The notes: generated from the letters alone by a model not told the origin. Positions 1-7,367 are shown, numbered from the stretch's first letter. The stretch is 11,574 nucleotides of DNA from Nitrospinaceae bacterium (GCA_029937655.1 JAPYPK010000043.1:1-11574); one strand, 5' to 3'. Numbers and translations: made by a program.

Positions 1-400
1 GGTCCCCAACAATACCTTTCACCTCGACATGGTCTTGTTGACCTATGACAACAGGAAAATAGCCTTTTGTTACCATGGTCTGGATAGTTTTATGTACCCG
101 CATCACTAGAGGACAGCTGGCGTCATAAACAGTTAAACCTGCATCTTCAAGTTTGTCTTTTGTTTTCTGTGCTGCCCCGTGAGCAGTTATCATCACTTTC
201 TTAGTTTTTATCTTTTCAATACTGTCAATATTACTTACCAGGGAAACGCCATTTTTTTTAAGCGACTCATTGATTTGTGGATTGTGGACCAATTGTCCGA
301 CAATCGTGAGGTTAGCCCCAAATTCTGGAGTCATGGCCATATTGATAGCGTCTTCGACACCAAAGCATGTGCCTAAAGCGTTGGCAAGTGATACCTTCAT
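1..400 (-). CDS. ispH: 4-hydroxy-3-methylbut-2-enyl diphosphate reductase, N-terminal part (cut by window edge)
   Basis: This is the N-terminal 133 residues of IspH/LytB, the last enzyme of the MEP isoprenoid pathway. It reductively dehydroxylates HMBPP to IPP and DMAPP with a [4Fe-4S] cluster in the cytosol. The reading frame is open from the ATG at 400-398 to the window edge, so the C-terminal part, with the third cluster cysteine, is outside. Family signatures are clear: GTCFGVEDAI (cluster Cys12), GQLVHNPQIN (His39), TAHG (His74), DASCPLVMRVH (cluster Cys96) and VVIGQQDHVEVKGI (His124). Several of these sit at almost the same numbers as in the E. coli enzyme. The start is supported by AAAGGA about 10 bases upstream and by a promoter at 435-464. 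It lies 110 bases downstream of sdhB on the same strand, but with its own promoter it need not depend on sdh transcription. Identification is by motif recall and is firm. Confidence 0.95.
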   Translation of the reverse strand, partial: MKVSLANALGTCFGVEDAINMAMTPEFGANLTIVGQLVHNPQINESLKKNGVSLVSNIDSIEKIKTKKVMITAHGAAQKTKDKLEDAGLTVYDASCPLVMRVHKTIQTMVTKGYFPVVIGQQDHVEVKGIVGD

Positions 401-434
401 AGCTGTATTAATCCTTTAAAGTGGATGATTTTTT

Positions 435-464
435 ATTATAAAAATGACAGGTGGATTTTAGCAA
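435..464 (-). promoter_or_regulatory. Sigma70-like promoter of ispH
   Basis: Read on the minus strand, TTGCTA (464-459) is followed after 18 bases by a perfect TATAAT (440-435), 34 bases before the ispH ATG. This would give a 5' leader of about 27 bases containing the AAAGGA ribosome site. The match is seen directly; promoter activity is inferred. Confidence 0.6.
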
Positions 465-510
465 AACCGATGGAACTTGCCTAGGAAAATGAAATTTAGA
501 CTCTTTTTGG

Positions 511-1260
511 TCATTTCATGAATATATTTTTAAGAGTTTGTAGAGTGGTTTGCCGACCAATATCGGCAATGGATTCTGTGAGAGGAATACTTTTAGGGCA
601 AACTTCTACGCATACTTGAGCATTACCACAATCGGTGATTCCACCTTCGCCCATAACCGCCTCTAACCTTTCTTCCTTTAGCATGGATCCGGATGGGTGC
701 AGGTTAAAAAGTCTTACTTGGCTAAAAGTAGCGGCGCCCATAAAGTTGTTAGTTAGAGAAAATTGTGGACAGGCCTCTAGGCAACATCCGCACGACATGC
801 ATTCAGATAGAGCATAACGCTGAGCTCTAACTTTATCTGACATTAAAGGACCTTCACCAATGTCATGTGTCCCATCGATGTCCACCCATGCTTTAACTTT
901 TTTCAGGTTCTCAAACATTCGGCTTCGGTCGACTTGAAGATCACGTACCACTGGAAATTTTGACATTGGTTCCAGAATCACAGGTTGCTCTAATGAATCT
1001 ATTAATGCAGTACAAGCTTGCCTCACTTTGCCATTGACCAGCATAGTGCAGGAACCACAAACTTCTTCAAGACAATTACAGTCCCAGGTGACCGGATTTA
1101 CAGATTCCCCCGATTGAGTAGTTGGGTTTCTCTGAATATCTTGAAGGCAAGCGATTACATTCAGACGTTCTTTGTAAGGAATTGTAAATTCCTGCCAATA
1201 AGCTTTTGCATCCGGCTTATCTCGGCGTTTTATTTTAAGTTTTACAATTTTTTTGTTCAC
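511..1260 (-). CDS. sdhB: Succinate dehydrogenase/fumarate reductase iron-sulfur subunit
   Basis: This 249-residue subunit carries electrons from the flavoprotein to the heme/quinone subunit on the membrane. All eleven cluster cysteines are present with canonical spacing. The [2Fe-2S] site uses C63, C68, C71 and C83 (DCNCLEEVCGSC...RQAC). The [4Fe-4S] site uses C154, C157, C160 and C221. The [3Fe-4S] site uses C164, C211 and C217. The wording around the plant-type cluster (WDCNCLEEVCGSC) and EQPVILEPMSKFPVVRDLQVDRSRMF resembles the Bacillus-type enzyme more than the E. coli Sdh type. Translation starts at GTG (1260-1258), with AAAGGG about 7 bases upstream. It is the last gene of sdhCAB, 14 bases after sdhA. 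No clear terminator hairpin follows. Whether the complex runs as succinate oxidase or fumarate reductase cannot be decided from sequence. Confidence 0.96.
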   Translation of the reverse strand: MNKKIVKLKIKRRDKPDAKAYWQEFTIPYKERLNVIACLQDIQRNPTTQSGESVNPVTWDCNCLEEVCGSCTMLVNGKVRQACTALIDSLEQPVILEPMSKFPVVRDLQVDRSRMFENLKKVKAWVDIDGTHDIGEGPLMSDKVRAQRYALSECMSCGCCLEACPQFSLTNNFMGAATFSQVRLFNLHPSGSMLKEERLEAVMGEGGITDCGNAQVCVEVCPKSIPLTESIADIGRQTTLQTLKNIFMK

Positions 1261-1274
1261 TACATGCCCTTTCG

Positions 1275-3215
1275 TCAGTCATATTTTCGCGGACGCGGAG
1301 TAACTATCGAGGTGTCCACGGGTTCATAGCTGATTTCTGGTTTGTTATTTTTGTATTCAGCTATGGTCGATTTTAGCCAATTGTCGTTATTAGCTTCGAA
1401 GCGTTTCATATATTCAAGATGACCTTCAGGAAAAGCATCTTCTGATACGTCTCCGTAGTTTTTCTTTTCTAGATAGTCAATGTATTCATGGGGGTCGAAT
1501 TTGGACGGTTGCTTGAGGTCAAATTCTGGCTTGTAATGCGCACCACGAAATTCGTCTCGCATAAGTGCCCCCTTGGCAATGACTCTGGATAACTCGATCA
1601 TGCAGTACAATTGATTAATAAAACTAGGTGTTGGATTAGCCCAGTCTGTAGAGTCAACGCAATTCACATCCTTAAATCGAGTTTTGATGTCTTCTATTTC
1701 CCTAATGGTTTTTTCTAATTTTTTATTTTCTCGAACGATCAAGACATTCCCCATCATAATATCACCCAAATCTCTGTGTAACTGATAGGGGTTCTCACCG
1801 CCTTTCATTGCTTTGATTTCATTCAACCGGCTTTCCCAGTGATTTTTGGCGTCATCAAAAGTGGTTGAGGGGGTATCGTCAACGGACTTATCTTGATTGT
1901 CAATATAGGTGAAAATTCCCCGACACATCATAAGCCCTGTATAAATGCAACTAAGTAAAGAGTTGGCGCCGAGTCGATTAGCTCCATGATACTGATAGTC
2001 TGCTTCTCCACCGGCATAAAGACCTGGTATAGAGGTGGCTTGATTTCTGGGAGAACCATGTTCGATCATTCCGTTTCCATCAGTTTCATAATCAGTCCAT
2101 AAACCACCCATTGAATAATGAACAGCGGGAAAAATTTTCATAGGAACATCCTTTGGATCTTCCCCTGTGAATTTTTTGTATATATCAATGATGCCACCCA
2201 GACGATCTTCGAGATAGTCTTTAGACTTGTGAGTAAGATCCAGATAGACCATAGGTTCTCCAGCTATTCCTAACTTTTGATTGTAGACGATATCGTGAAT
2301 TTCTCGTGACGCAACATCGCGTGGGACTAGATTGCCAAACAGCGGAAATTTTTCTTCCAGAAAGTAGTTGCGTCCACTATCTGGGATCGACTTTGGAGGT
2401 CTTGCATCACCAACTGTTCTTGGGACCCAAAGACGACCTCCTTCACCACGGGCAGATTCGCTCATCAAACGAAGTTTATCCGGTCCGGGAATAGCAGTAG
2501 GGTGGATTTGGATAAATTCTCCATTCCCGTATTTGGCGCCTTGAAGGTAGGCCATGGTTGCAGCGGCTCCTGTGTTTACAGTAGAATTGGTTGACCGAAC
2601 ATACACTTGACCTGGCCCGCCTGTGGCAAGGACCACTGCGTCCCCTGCCAGTGTGAAAAGCGTATTAGTTCGCAAATCTTGCAGTACGGCTCCTCTACAG
2701 ACCCCTTGTGAATCAAGAACAGCTCCCAGATACTCATGCCACTCAAGAGTTTTAACTGCGCCATCGTGCTGGAATCGACGGACCTGCTCATCCAAAGCGT
2801 AAACTAGTTGTTGCCCTGTAGTTGCACCGGCGAAAGCGGTACGCGAATATAAAGTTCCACCAAAACGACGAAACTCTAAATGACCTTCACCAGTTCGATT
2901 GAATGCGACACCGAGACGATCCATCAAGTGAATGATCGCAGGTGCCTGATAACACATGTCTCTTACCAGAGGCTGGTGAGCTAGAAAATCGCCACCTTTT
3001 ATTGTGTCGTAAAAATGGTTCTCTGGAGAGTCCCCCTCATTTCTAGCATCAATCGCGGCATTAATTCCTCCTTGGGCACACACGGAGTGGGATCGTTTTA
3101 AAGACTGGTACGATACGATAACGACTTCAGCGTTTCTTTCACAGATTTTCATTGCCAGAGAAAGGCCAGTCAGCCCACCCCCAATGACAATAATTTTTTT
3201 CTTACGTTTCGGCAT
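1275..3215 (-). CDS. sdhA: Succinate dehydrogenase/fumarate reductase flavoprotein subunit
   Basis: This 646-residue catalytic subunit interconverts succinate and fumarate using covalently bound FAD on the membrane-associated complex. The N-terminal dinucleotide-binding motif is GGGLTG (12-17). The FAD-attachment histidine is H43 in SHSVCAQGG. Substrate-site elements follow: HPTAIPG (H238), SARGEGGRLW (254-263), the catalytic-arginine segment VPRDVASR (R299), HYSMGG (H366) and ANRLGANSLL (R414). The C-terminal helical domain runs from about 450 to 600. It is about 60 residues longer than the E. coli or Bacillus SdhA I recall, nearer the long FrdA/SdhA forms of epsilon- and deltaproteobacteria. 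The gene lies between sdhC (6-base gap) and sdhB (14-base gap), clearly one operon. Catalytic residues look intact. The direction of the reaction in vivo is unknown. Confidence 0.97.
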   Translation of the reverse strand: MPKRKKKIIVIGGGLTGLSLAMKICERNAEVVIVSYQSLKRSHSVCAQGGINAAIDARNEGDSPENHFYDTIKGGDFLAHQPLVRDMCYQAPAIIHLMDRLGVAFNRTGEGHLEFRRFGGTLYSRTAFAGATTGQQLVYALDEQVRRFQHDGAVKTLEWHEYLGAVLDSQGVCRGAVLQDLRTNTLFTLAGDAVVLATGGPGQVYVRSTNSTVNTGAAATMAYLQGAKYGNGEFIQIHPTAIPGPDKLRLMSESARGEGGRLWVPRTVGDARPPKSIPDSGRNYFLEEKFPLFGNLVPRDVASREIHDIVYNQKLGIAGEPMVYLDLTHKSKDYLEDRLGGIIDIYKKFTGEDPKDVPMKIFPAVHYSMGGLWTDYETDGNGMIEHGSPRNQATSIPGLYAGGEADYQYHGANRLGANSLLSCIYTGLMMCRGIFTYIDNQDKSVDDTPSTTFDDAKNHWESRLNEIKAMKGGENPYQLHRDLGDIMMGNVLIVRENKKLEKTIREIEDIKTRFKDVNCVDSTDWANPTPSFINQLYCMIELSRVIAKGALMRDEFRGAHYKPEFDLKQPSKFDPHEYIDYLEKKNYGDVSEDAFPEGHLEYMKRFEANNDNWLKSTIAEYKNNKPEISYEPVDTSIVTPRPRKYD

Positions 3216-3221
3216 TCAATT

Positions 3222-3899
3222 TTATCCCGGTTGAGTGGCTTCAACTCCGACAGGGTGAAGAGAAAATTCAAGGACGGTAGCAAGACCCATTATCGCAAGA
3301 ACTAAGCCAAATAATGCAAAAACATAACCTGCATTTCTTTGCGCTCGACGTCCGATCAGAAGTCCCCAGGAAACACAGAACCCCCATAGCCCGCTAGAAA
3401 AATGAAATGTAGCAGCGATAATACCGACTGCATAAATGATGCGTCCATCCCAGGTTTTGAATTCTTGGTTCATAATATCAATTAGATATGGAGCGGCTGC
3501 AAACTGAATGTTCCCGTACCATATTTTGGGTACTACCGTTGTTGCTAAATGATAAACTAAAAACACGAAAATAATTGCCCCAGAAATTCTTTGCAAGGTG
3601 TACATCCAATTGTGTGGGTAGTTATAACGAAAAGGATTTGGCTTCCCAGAAAAATAGATATAAAAGCCGACTAGTGAGTGGAATAGAATCGGAATAATTA
3701 TGAATCCGACTTCAATCCACATGAGGAACGGAAGGTTGTTAATTATATCTATACTTATTTGATAAGGCCAAACACCTACTGTCCGGAGAGAATTAATCGA
3801 GAAATGAAGAACTAAAAATGCGCCTACCGGGATGAGGCCGGTCAAGGAGTGTGTCTTGAGAATAAGGTAATGAATTTGGTCTCTCGTTCGCTGGTCCAT
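3222..3899 (-). CDS. sdhC: Succinate dehydrogenase cytochrome b558 subunit, single di-heme membrane anchor
   Basis: This 225-residue subunit anchors the complex in the cytoplasmic membrane and passes electrons to quinone through two b hemes. Five hydrophobic helices are visible at about 16-36, 61-83, 101-123, 153-173 and 190-212. Four histidines in four helices (H32, H74, H117 and H166) fit the axial heme ligands known from the Bacillus-type subunit. The family phrases LTGLIPVGAFLVLHFSIN, WMYTLQRISGAI and FHFSSGLWGF are also present. No sdhD follows, as expected for the one-subunit (type B) architecture. In such complexes the quinone is often menaquinone, but that is inference here. The start ATG (3899-3897) has no strong Shine-Dalgarno. 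The only purine-rich stretch, AGGG, lies about 14 bases upstream, inside the 3' arm of the inverted repeat at 3912-3927. First gene of the operon. Confidence 0.93.
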   Translation of the reverse strand: MDQRTRDQIHYLILKTHSLTGLIPVGAFLVLHFSINSLRTVGVWPYQISIDIINNLPFLMWIEVGFIIIPILFHSLVGFYIYFSGKPNPFRYNYPHNWMYTLQRISGAIIFVFLVYHLATTVVPKIWYGNIQFAAAPYLIDIMNQEFKTWDGRIIYAVGIIAATFHFSSGLWGFCVSWGLLIGRRAQRNAGYVFALFGLVLAIMGLATVLEFSLHPVGVEATQPG

Positions 3900-3911
3900 A
3901 AGAACTTTTAA

Positions 3912-3927
3912 AACCCTATTTAGGGTT
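3912..3927. repeat. Perfect inverted repeat in the sdhC leader
   Basis: The sequence AACCCTA-TT-TAGGGTT is a perfect 7-bp inverted repeat with a 2-base spacer, ending 12 bases before the sdhC start codon. It could be an operator for a dimeric repressor or, as RNA, a small hairpin (tight, so possibly with fewer closed pairs) that includes the only Shine-Dalgarno-like AGGG. The symmetry is directly visible; the function is inferred. Confidence 0.5.
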
Positions 3928-3999
3928 AATAAATCTTTCTAAGAACTTCGAATAATGGTCGGACTCAGAACCTTAAATAAATGTCTCTACCTTCGATAA

Positions 4000-4027
4000 A
4001 AAATAATTAAACTTGATTTTATGCCAA
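4000..4027 (-). promoter_or_regulatory. Candidate promoter of the sdhCAB operon
   Basis: On the minus strand TTGGCA (4027-4022, 5 of 6 matches to TTGACA) is followed after 16 bases by TATTTT (4005-4000, 4 of 6 matches to TATAAT). It would give a leader of about 95 bases that includes the inverted repeat at 3912-3927. The region is AT-rich, so chance matches are likely; read-through from the 90-residue gene upstream is the alternative. Confidence 0.33.
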
Positions 4028-4046
4028 AATATTTTTCAAACGGTTA

Positions 4047-4319
4047 CTAAAAATCAGACTCTAAAATAGGCTTAGATCTAAAGCCCGGATCAACAGGTTT
4101 GTCACTAGAATTAATTTTAAGTGAGTCAGGGTTTCTGACAAAAAAAGATACCGCACCGCACTTTGAACATACCTTGGGCTGGAGAGGAATTTTCTTTTCC
4201 ACACCATGGTCACGTCGAACTACCATAATCTGTTCCATGTCCCTCGAGGATCTAAGGCAGATATCTCCTTTGAGAATTTGTTCTCCGCAACTGGTGCATG
4301 CATCAAAATTTTCAGTCAT
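4047..4319 (-). CDS. Small zinc-ribbon-like protein of unknown function
   Basis: I do not recognise a named family for this 90-residue protein. It has two knuckles, CTSCGE (C8, C11) and CSKCGA (C51, C54), about 40 residues apart. That is the pattern of a four-cysteine zinc ribbon in which the linker forms a beta hairpin. C21 is an additional cysteine. The C-terminal 30 residues are polar and proline-containing, probably disordered. No membrane segment or signal peptide is present, so a small cytosolic metal-binding protein is most likely. The start ATG (4319-4317) is well supported by AAGGAAG 7 bases upstream. It lies 147 bases upstream of sdhC on the same strand and diverges from the dehydrogenase gene at 4528. 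Whether it is linked to sdh is open. A nucleic-acid-binding or protein-binding role is possible but not shown. Confidence 0.75.
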   Translation of the reverse strand: MTENFDACTSCGEQILKGDICLRSSRDMEQIMVVRRDHGVEKKIPLQPKVCSKCGAVSFFVRNPDSLKINSSDKPVDPGFRSKPILESDF

Positions 4320-4472
4320 TGCATGACTTCCTTAATAGTAGGGCGGGAAAGTTCATATTTTTGTGTTTTGTACATCAATTGTAACATGAGGTGCTTTGAT
4401 ACTGGGGGTTTTTATTTTTTTGATAAATGTGAAGTGATGCAGGGTCTATGTGAGTAAGCGTAATGTGTTATT

Positions 4473-4502
4473 TTGATTTGTGTTTAGTAAATTCCTTAAG
4501 AT
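4473..4502 (+). promoter_or_regulatory. Candidate promoter of the 2-hydroxyacid dehydrogenase gene
   Basis: TTGATT (4473-4478) and TAAGAT (4497-4502) are separated by 18 bases and each matches 4 of 6 consensus positions. Transcription would begin near 4509, next to the ATG of a nine-codon open frame (4511-4540). The surrounding sequence is AT-rich, so this is only moderately supported. Confidence 0.33.
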
Positions 4503-4527
4503 TTATTAGTATGCTGGTAGTGAGATT

Positions 4528-5496
4528 TTGCATTTTATGAATATAAATAAAAACATACTGGTCTATTTAAAGCATCCACATGTGCAGGCATGGAATTTCT
4601 TGCCAAGCCACGGAAGGTTTTTGGAAAACAATGTCCCGGGTTTAAGAGTTTCTATTTGTTTAAACTCGAAAGAATTTTTGGATCGTTTGCCAAAAGCGGA
4701 GGTGGTAGTTGTATGGTTTTTTAATGCTGGTTGGCTTGAAAAAGCTCCCAACCTTAAATTTATTTTTACCCCGGCCGCAGGAAAGGATTGGATTAAATTA
4801 GAAAAGAGTACGGTTAGGGTGTCGAACGGAAGGTTTCATGGGCCAATGATAGCTGAAAGTGTTACAGGAGCTATTTTTTATTTTCTAAAAGCCTTTCATT
4901 TTTCAAAAAAAATGCAACTGCAGAAAAAATGGGCCCGGGTGAAAATTTCTGAACGCTTGGGTTCACTTAAAGGGAGCAGAGTCACTATTCTAGGCTTTGG
5001 TAATATAGGTCAATGTATTGGAAAATTTCTCAAATCTTACGGTTGCATAATTACAGGAATTAAAAGAACTCCTATCAAAGATCCAGATTATTTTGAGAAT
5101 TGTGATCGTGTTTTAAAGGTGGAAGAAATCTCTGAAGCCTTAAAGGCAACTGATCTTCTTGTTCTCGCATTGCCTGGAGGAGTTGAAACCAAAGAAATAT
5201 TAACATACGAGCTTTTGTGTAAACTTCCCAAGCATTGCTTTCTTTTCAATATTGGTAGGGGTAACGTTTATAAAGAGCAGGATTTGGCTGCGGTTCTTAA
5301 TGAAAAAAAAATAGCAGGAGCTTATCTGGATGTTTTTTCGATAGAACCTCTTTCAGAAAAATCACCTTTATGGGGAATAGATAATGTTCTTATCCAACCA
5401 CATATTTCGGCGGCGTCTCCCCACTATATGCAGCTCTTTATTGAAGAATTAGCTAAGAAAATTCGAGATTTAAAAAAAAGTAATTTATCGAGATGA
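4528..5496 (+). CDS. NAD(P)-dependent D-2-hydroxyacid dehydrogenase family protein
   Basis: This protein, 322 residues from the TTG start or 319 from the ATG at 4537, belongs to the D-isomer-specific 2-hydroxyacid dehydrogenases. These reversibly reduce 2-oxoacids to D-2-hydroxyacids with NAD(P)H in the cytosol. The Rossmann motif is GFGNIG (G156, G158, G161), inserted within the split substrate domain. The catalytic triad is present: R244 (NIGRGNV), E273 (DVFSIEPL) and H292 (IQPHISAASPHY). DVFSIEPLSEKSPLWGIDNVLIQPH is typical of the glyoxylate/hydroxypyruvate reductase branch, but the substrate cannot be assigned. I recognise no ACT or other regulatory domain. The start is uncertain: TTG 4528 lies close after GGTAGTGAG, whereas ATG 4537 overlaps the stop of a nine-codon frame as ATGA. 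The gene stands alone on the plus strand. Its stop is 5 bases from the stop of convergent aspS, with no terminator hairpin visible between them. Confidence 0.88.
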   Translation: MHFMNINKNILVYLKHPHVQAWNFLPSHGRFLENNVPGLRVSICLNSKEFLDRLPKAEVVVVWFFNAGWLEKAPNLKFIFTPAAGKDWIKLEKSTVRVSNGRFHGPMIAESVTGAIFYFLKAFHFSKKMQLQKKWARVKISERLGSLKGSRVTILGFGNIGQCIGKFLKSYGCIITGIKRTPIKDPDYFENCDRVLKVEEISEALKATDLLVLALPGGVETKEILTYELLCKLPKHCFLFNIGRGNVYKEQDLAAVLNEKKIAGAYLDVFSIEPLSEKSPLWGIDNVLIQPHISAASPHYMQLFIEELAKKIRDLKKSNLSR

Positions 5497-5501
5497 ACGA
5501 A

Positions 5502-7268
5502 TCAAGAAAGGTCGTATTTTAATGCCAACTCTTTGAGTTGTTTTGGGTCTATTTCTGAAGGGGCCTGTGTCATCATGCAAGTTGCTTTCTGTGTTTTCGG
5601 GAAAGCAATGACTTCTCTAATCGATGGTGCATTTGCTAATAGCATGGTGATACGGTCTAACCCAAAAGCGATCCCCCCGTGAGGTGGTGCCCCATACTGC
5701 AGAGCATCTAGTAGGAACCCAAATTTTAACTCGACTTCTTCTTTTTTGATACCAAGTAGTTTAAACATTTTTTGTTGAACATCTTTTCGGTGAATACGAA
5801 TGCTCCCACCACCAATTTCATTTCCATTAAGAACCAAGTCATAAGCGCGGGCTCTCATTTCACTTGGATTAGATTCGAATTTATCTAAATCTTCTTCCAG
5901 TGGAGCTGTAAAGGGATGGTGCATCGCTGTATTACGTTTTTGATCCTCGTCATATTCAACCAACGGGAACTCTGTTACCCAAACAAGCTTGATTAGATTT
6001 TCATCGATCAAGTTGAGTAGCTTTGCTGCGCCTAGTCTTACATTGGCTAACGAATCAGCGACAACTTTTGGAGCGTCGGCTGAGAATACAATAGTGTCAC
6101 CGGGTTCCCCTTTTACTGCTTCAATGAGATGGTCAAGCATTTCCTTTTCGAAAAACTTTATTATAGGAGACTGTAGTTCGTTTTGTTGAATCTTGATCCA
6201 GGCCATTCCTTTGGCCCCGTAAGTTTTAGCGATTTCGGTCAGGTCATCGAGTGCTTTACGAGAAAGAGAGTCAGCGCTTGCTTTTATGTTGATAGCTTTA
6301 ACCTGTCCTCCAGCATCTAATGCTTGTGCGAATACTTTAAACTCAGCTCCTCTAACGACTTCACTCACATCCACTAACTCGAGCCCGAATCGCAAGTCAG
6401 GTTTGTCCGACCCAAATCGGTTGATTGCGTCTTGGTATTTTAATATTTCAAATGGGGCTTCTACATTTATTCCTAGAGTTTCCTTATAGATTTCAGTAAT
6501 CATATTTTCGACCAGAGAAAAAATTTGTTTTTCATCAACAAATGACATTTCCATATCTATTTGTGTGAACTCTGGTTGTCGATCTAGCCGTAGGTCTTCG
6601 TCGCGAAAACACTTTGCAATCTGAAAATATCTATCCATCCCCGAGACCATCAATATCTGCTTGAAGAGCTGGGGAGACTGCGGTAATGCATAAAATTTTT
6701 GTGCGTTAAGCCGGCTTGGTACTAGATAGTCTCGAGCGCCTTCTGGGGTACTCTTAGTTAGTATGGGTGTTTCTATTTCAATAAAGTTAGCTTTATCTAG
6801 AACATTTCTTGTAATGCGGGTGATCTGGTAGCGAAGTTCTAGGTTTTTTTGGAGCTCGTCACTTCTTAAATCAAGGTACCGATGTTTGAGTCGGGTAGCT
6901 TCGCCAACCTCTTGATGTTCCCATCCTGTAAACGGAGGAGTGTTTGATGGGTTTAATATTTCGAGTTCTTCAATAAAAACTTCTATAGTTCCTGTTTTTA
7001 GTTTTGGGTTGACCATGTCCTCCGGTCGTGTCCTTACTTTACCGCGGACAGCAATTACAAAATTTCCTCGTAATGAATGTGCTTCTTGGTGGGCTAACTG
7101 GTCAATCTGAGGATTGAGTACAACTTGTGTGAGACCATGCTTATCCCATAAGTCGATAAAGATAAGTCCTCCATGATCTCTTCGGGTATGTACCCAACCG
7201 CAAAGTGAAACTACTTCGTCAATATTTTTTTGTGTTAACTCTCCACATGTATGGGTACGTTGTTGCAT
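5502..7268 (-). CDS. aspS: Aspartyl-tRNA synthetase, bacterial type
   Basis: This 588-residue class II synthetase charges tRNA(Asp), and possibly tRNA(Asn), with aspartate in the cytosol. Its length matches bacterial AspRS. An N-terminal OB-fold anticodon domain (about 1-105) carries CGWVHTRRDHGGLIFIDL. The catalytic core has the segment ending GARDYLVPSR and motif 2, FRDEDLRLDRQPEFTQIDME (about 220-240). Motif 3 is GGIAFGLDRITMLLA (about 528-542). The bacterial-specific GAD insertion lies roughly between 285 and 420. The residue after RRD is histidine (H32), the residue found in Pseudomonas-type non-discriminating AspRS, where discriminating E. coli AspRS has leucine. The upstream ATG (7268-7266) lacks a Shine-Dalgarno; the preceding 19 bases are purine-poor. 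The gene follows the polyferredoxin gene by 185 bases on the same strand and probably has its own promoter. Confidence 0.97.
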   Translation of the reverse strand: MQQRTHTCGELTQKNIDEVVSLCGWVHTRRDHGGLIFIDLWDKHGLTQVVLNPQIDQLAHQEAHSLRGNFVIAVRGKVRTRPEDMVNPKLKTGTIEVFIEELEILNPSNTPPFTGWEHQEVGEATRLKHRYLDLRSDELQKNLELRYQITRITRNVLDKANFIEIETPILTKSTPEGARDYLVPSRLNAQKFYALPQSPQLFKQILMVSGMDRYFQIAKCFRDEDLRLDRQPEFTQIDMEMSFVDEKQIFSLVENMITEIYKETLGINVEAPFEILKYQDAINRFGSDKPDLRFGLELVDVSEVVRGAEFKVFAQALDAGGQVKAINIKASADSLSRKALDDLTEIAKTYGAKGMAWIKIQQNELQSPIIKFFEKEMLDHLIEAVKGEPGDTIVFSADAPKVVADSLANVRLGAAKLLNLIDENLIKLVWVTEFPLVEYDEDQKRNTAMHHPFTAPLEEDLDKFESNPSEMRARAYDLVLNGNEIGGGSIRIHRKDVQQKMFKLLGIKKEEVELKFGFLLDALQYGAPPHGGIAFGLDRITMLLANAPSIREVIAFPKTQKATCMMTQAPSEIDPKQLKELALKYDLS

Positions 7269-7277
7269 TATGTGTTC

Positions 7278-7306
7278 GTATTAGATGAAGGTTGGGAGTT
7301 CGTCAA
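7278..7306 (-). promoter_or_regulatory. Candidate proximal aspS promoter (near-leaderless)
   Basis: On the minus strand TTGACG (7306-7301, 5 of 6) is followed after 17 bases by TAATAC (7283-7278, 3 of 6). The start of transcription would fall only a few bases before the ATG, which fits the absence of a Shine-Dalgarno. The weak -10 element keeps this tentative. Confidence 0.28.
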
Positions 7307-7316
7307 AAGACCAATC

Positions 7317-7345
7317 AAGATACTGAAAATGTAGGGGATTTGCAA
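7317..7345 (-). promoter_or_regulatory. Candidate distal aspS promoter
   Basis: On the minus strand TTGCAA (7345-7340, 4 of 6) and TATCTT (7322-7317, 4 of 6) are spaced by 17 bases. This would give an aspS leader of about 40 bases. It is an alternative or addition to the proximal candidate at 7278-7306. Confidence 0.35.
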
Positions 7346-7367
7346 GTGATAACGTTGGATGAGGTAA

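Noticed and set aside
179..376. Plus-strand open frame of 65 codons
   Set aside because: It lies inside the ispH coding region on the opposite strand and has no recognisable protein features or ribosome site.
1018..1329. Plus-strand open frame of 103 codons
   Set aside because: It runs antisense across the sdhB start and the sdhA end, both of which are certain; its product looks like antisense translation.
4206..4457. Plus-strand open frame of 83 codons reaching into the divergent gap
   Set aside because: Most of it is antisense to the zinc-ribbon gene, and the remaining part is AT-rich with no ribosome site or domain.
4320..4527. Possible riboswitch or attenuator ahead of the dehydrogenase
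   Set aside because: I find no known aptamer core or terminator stem in the gap; only AT-rich runs and a CAATTG palindrome of chance length.
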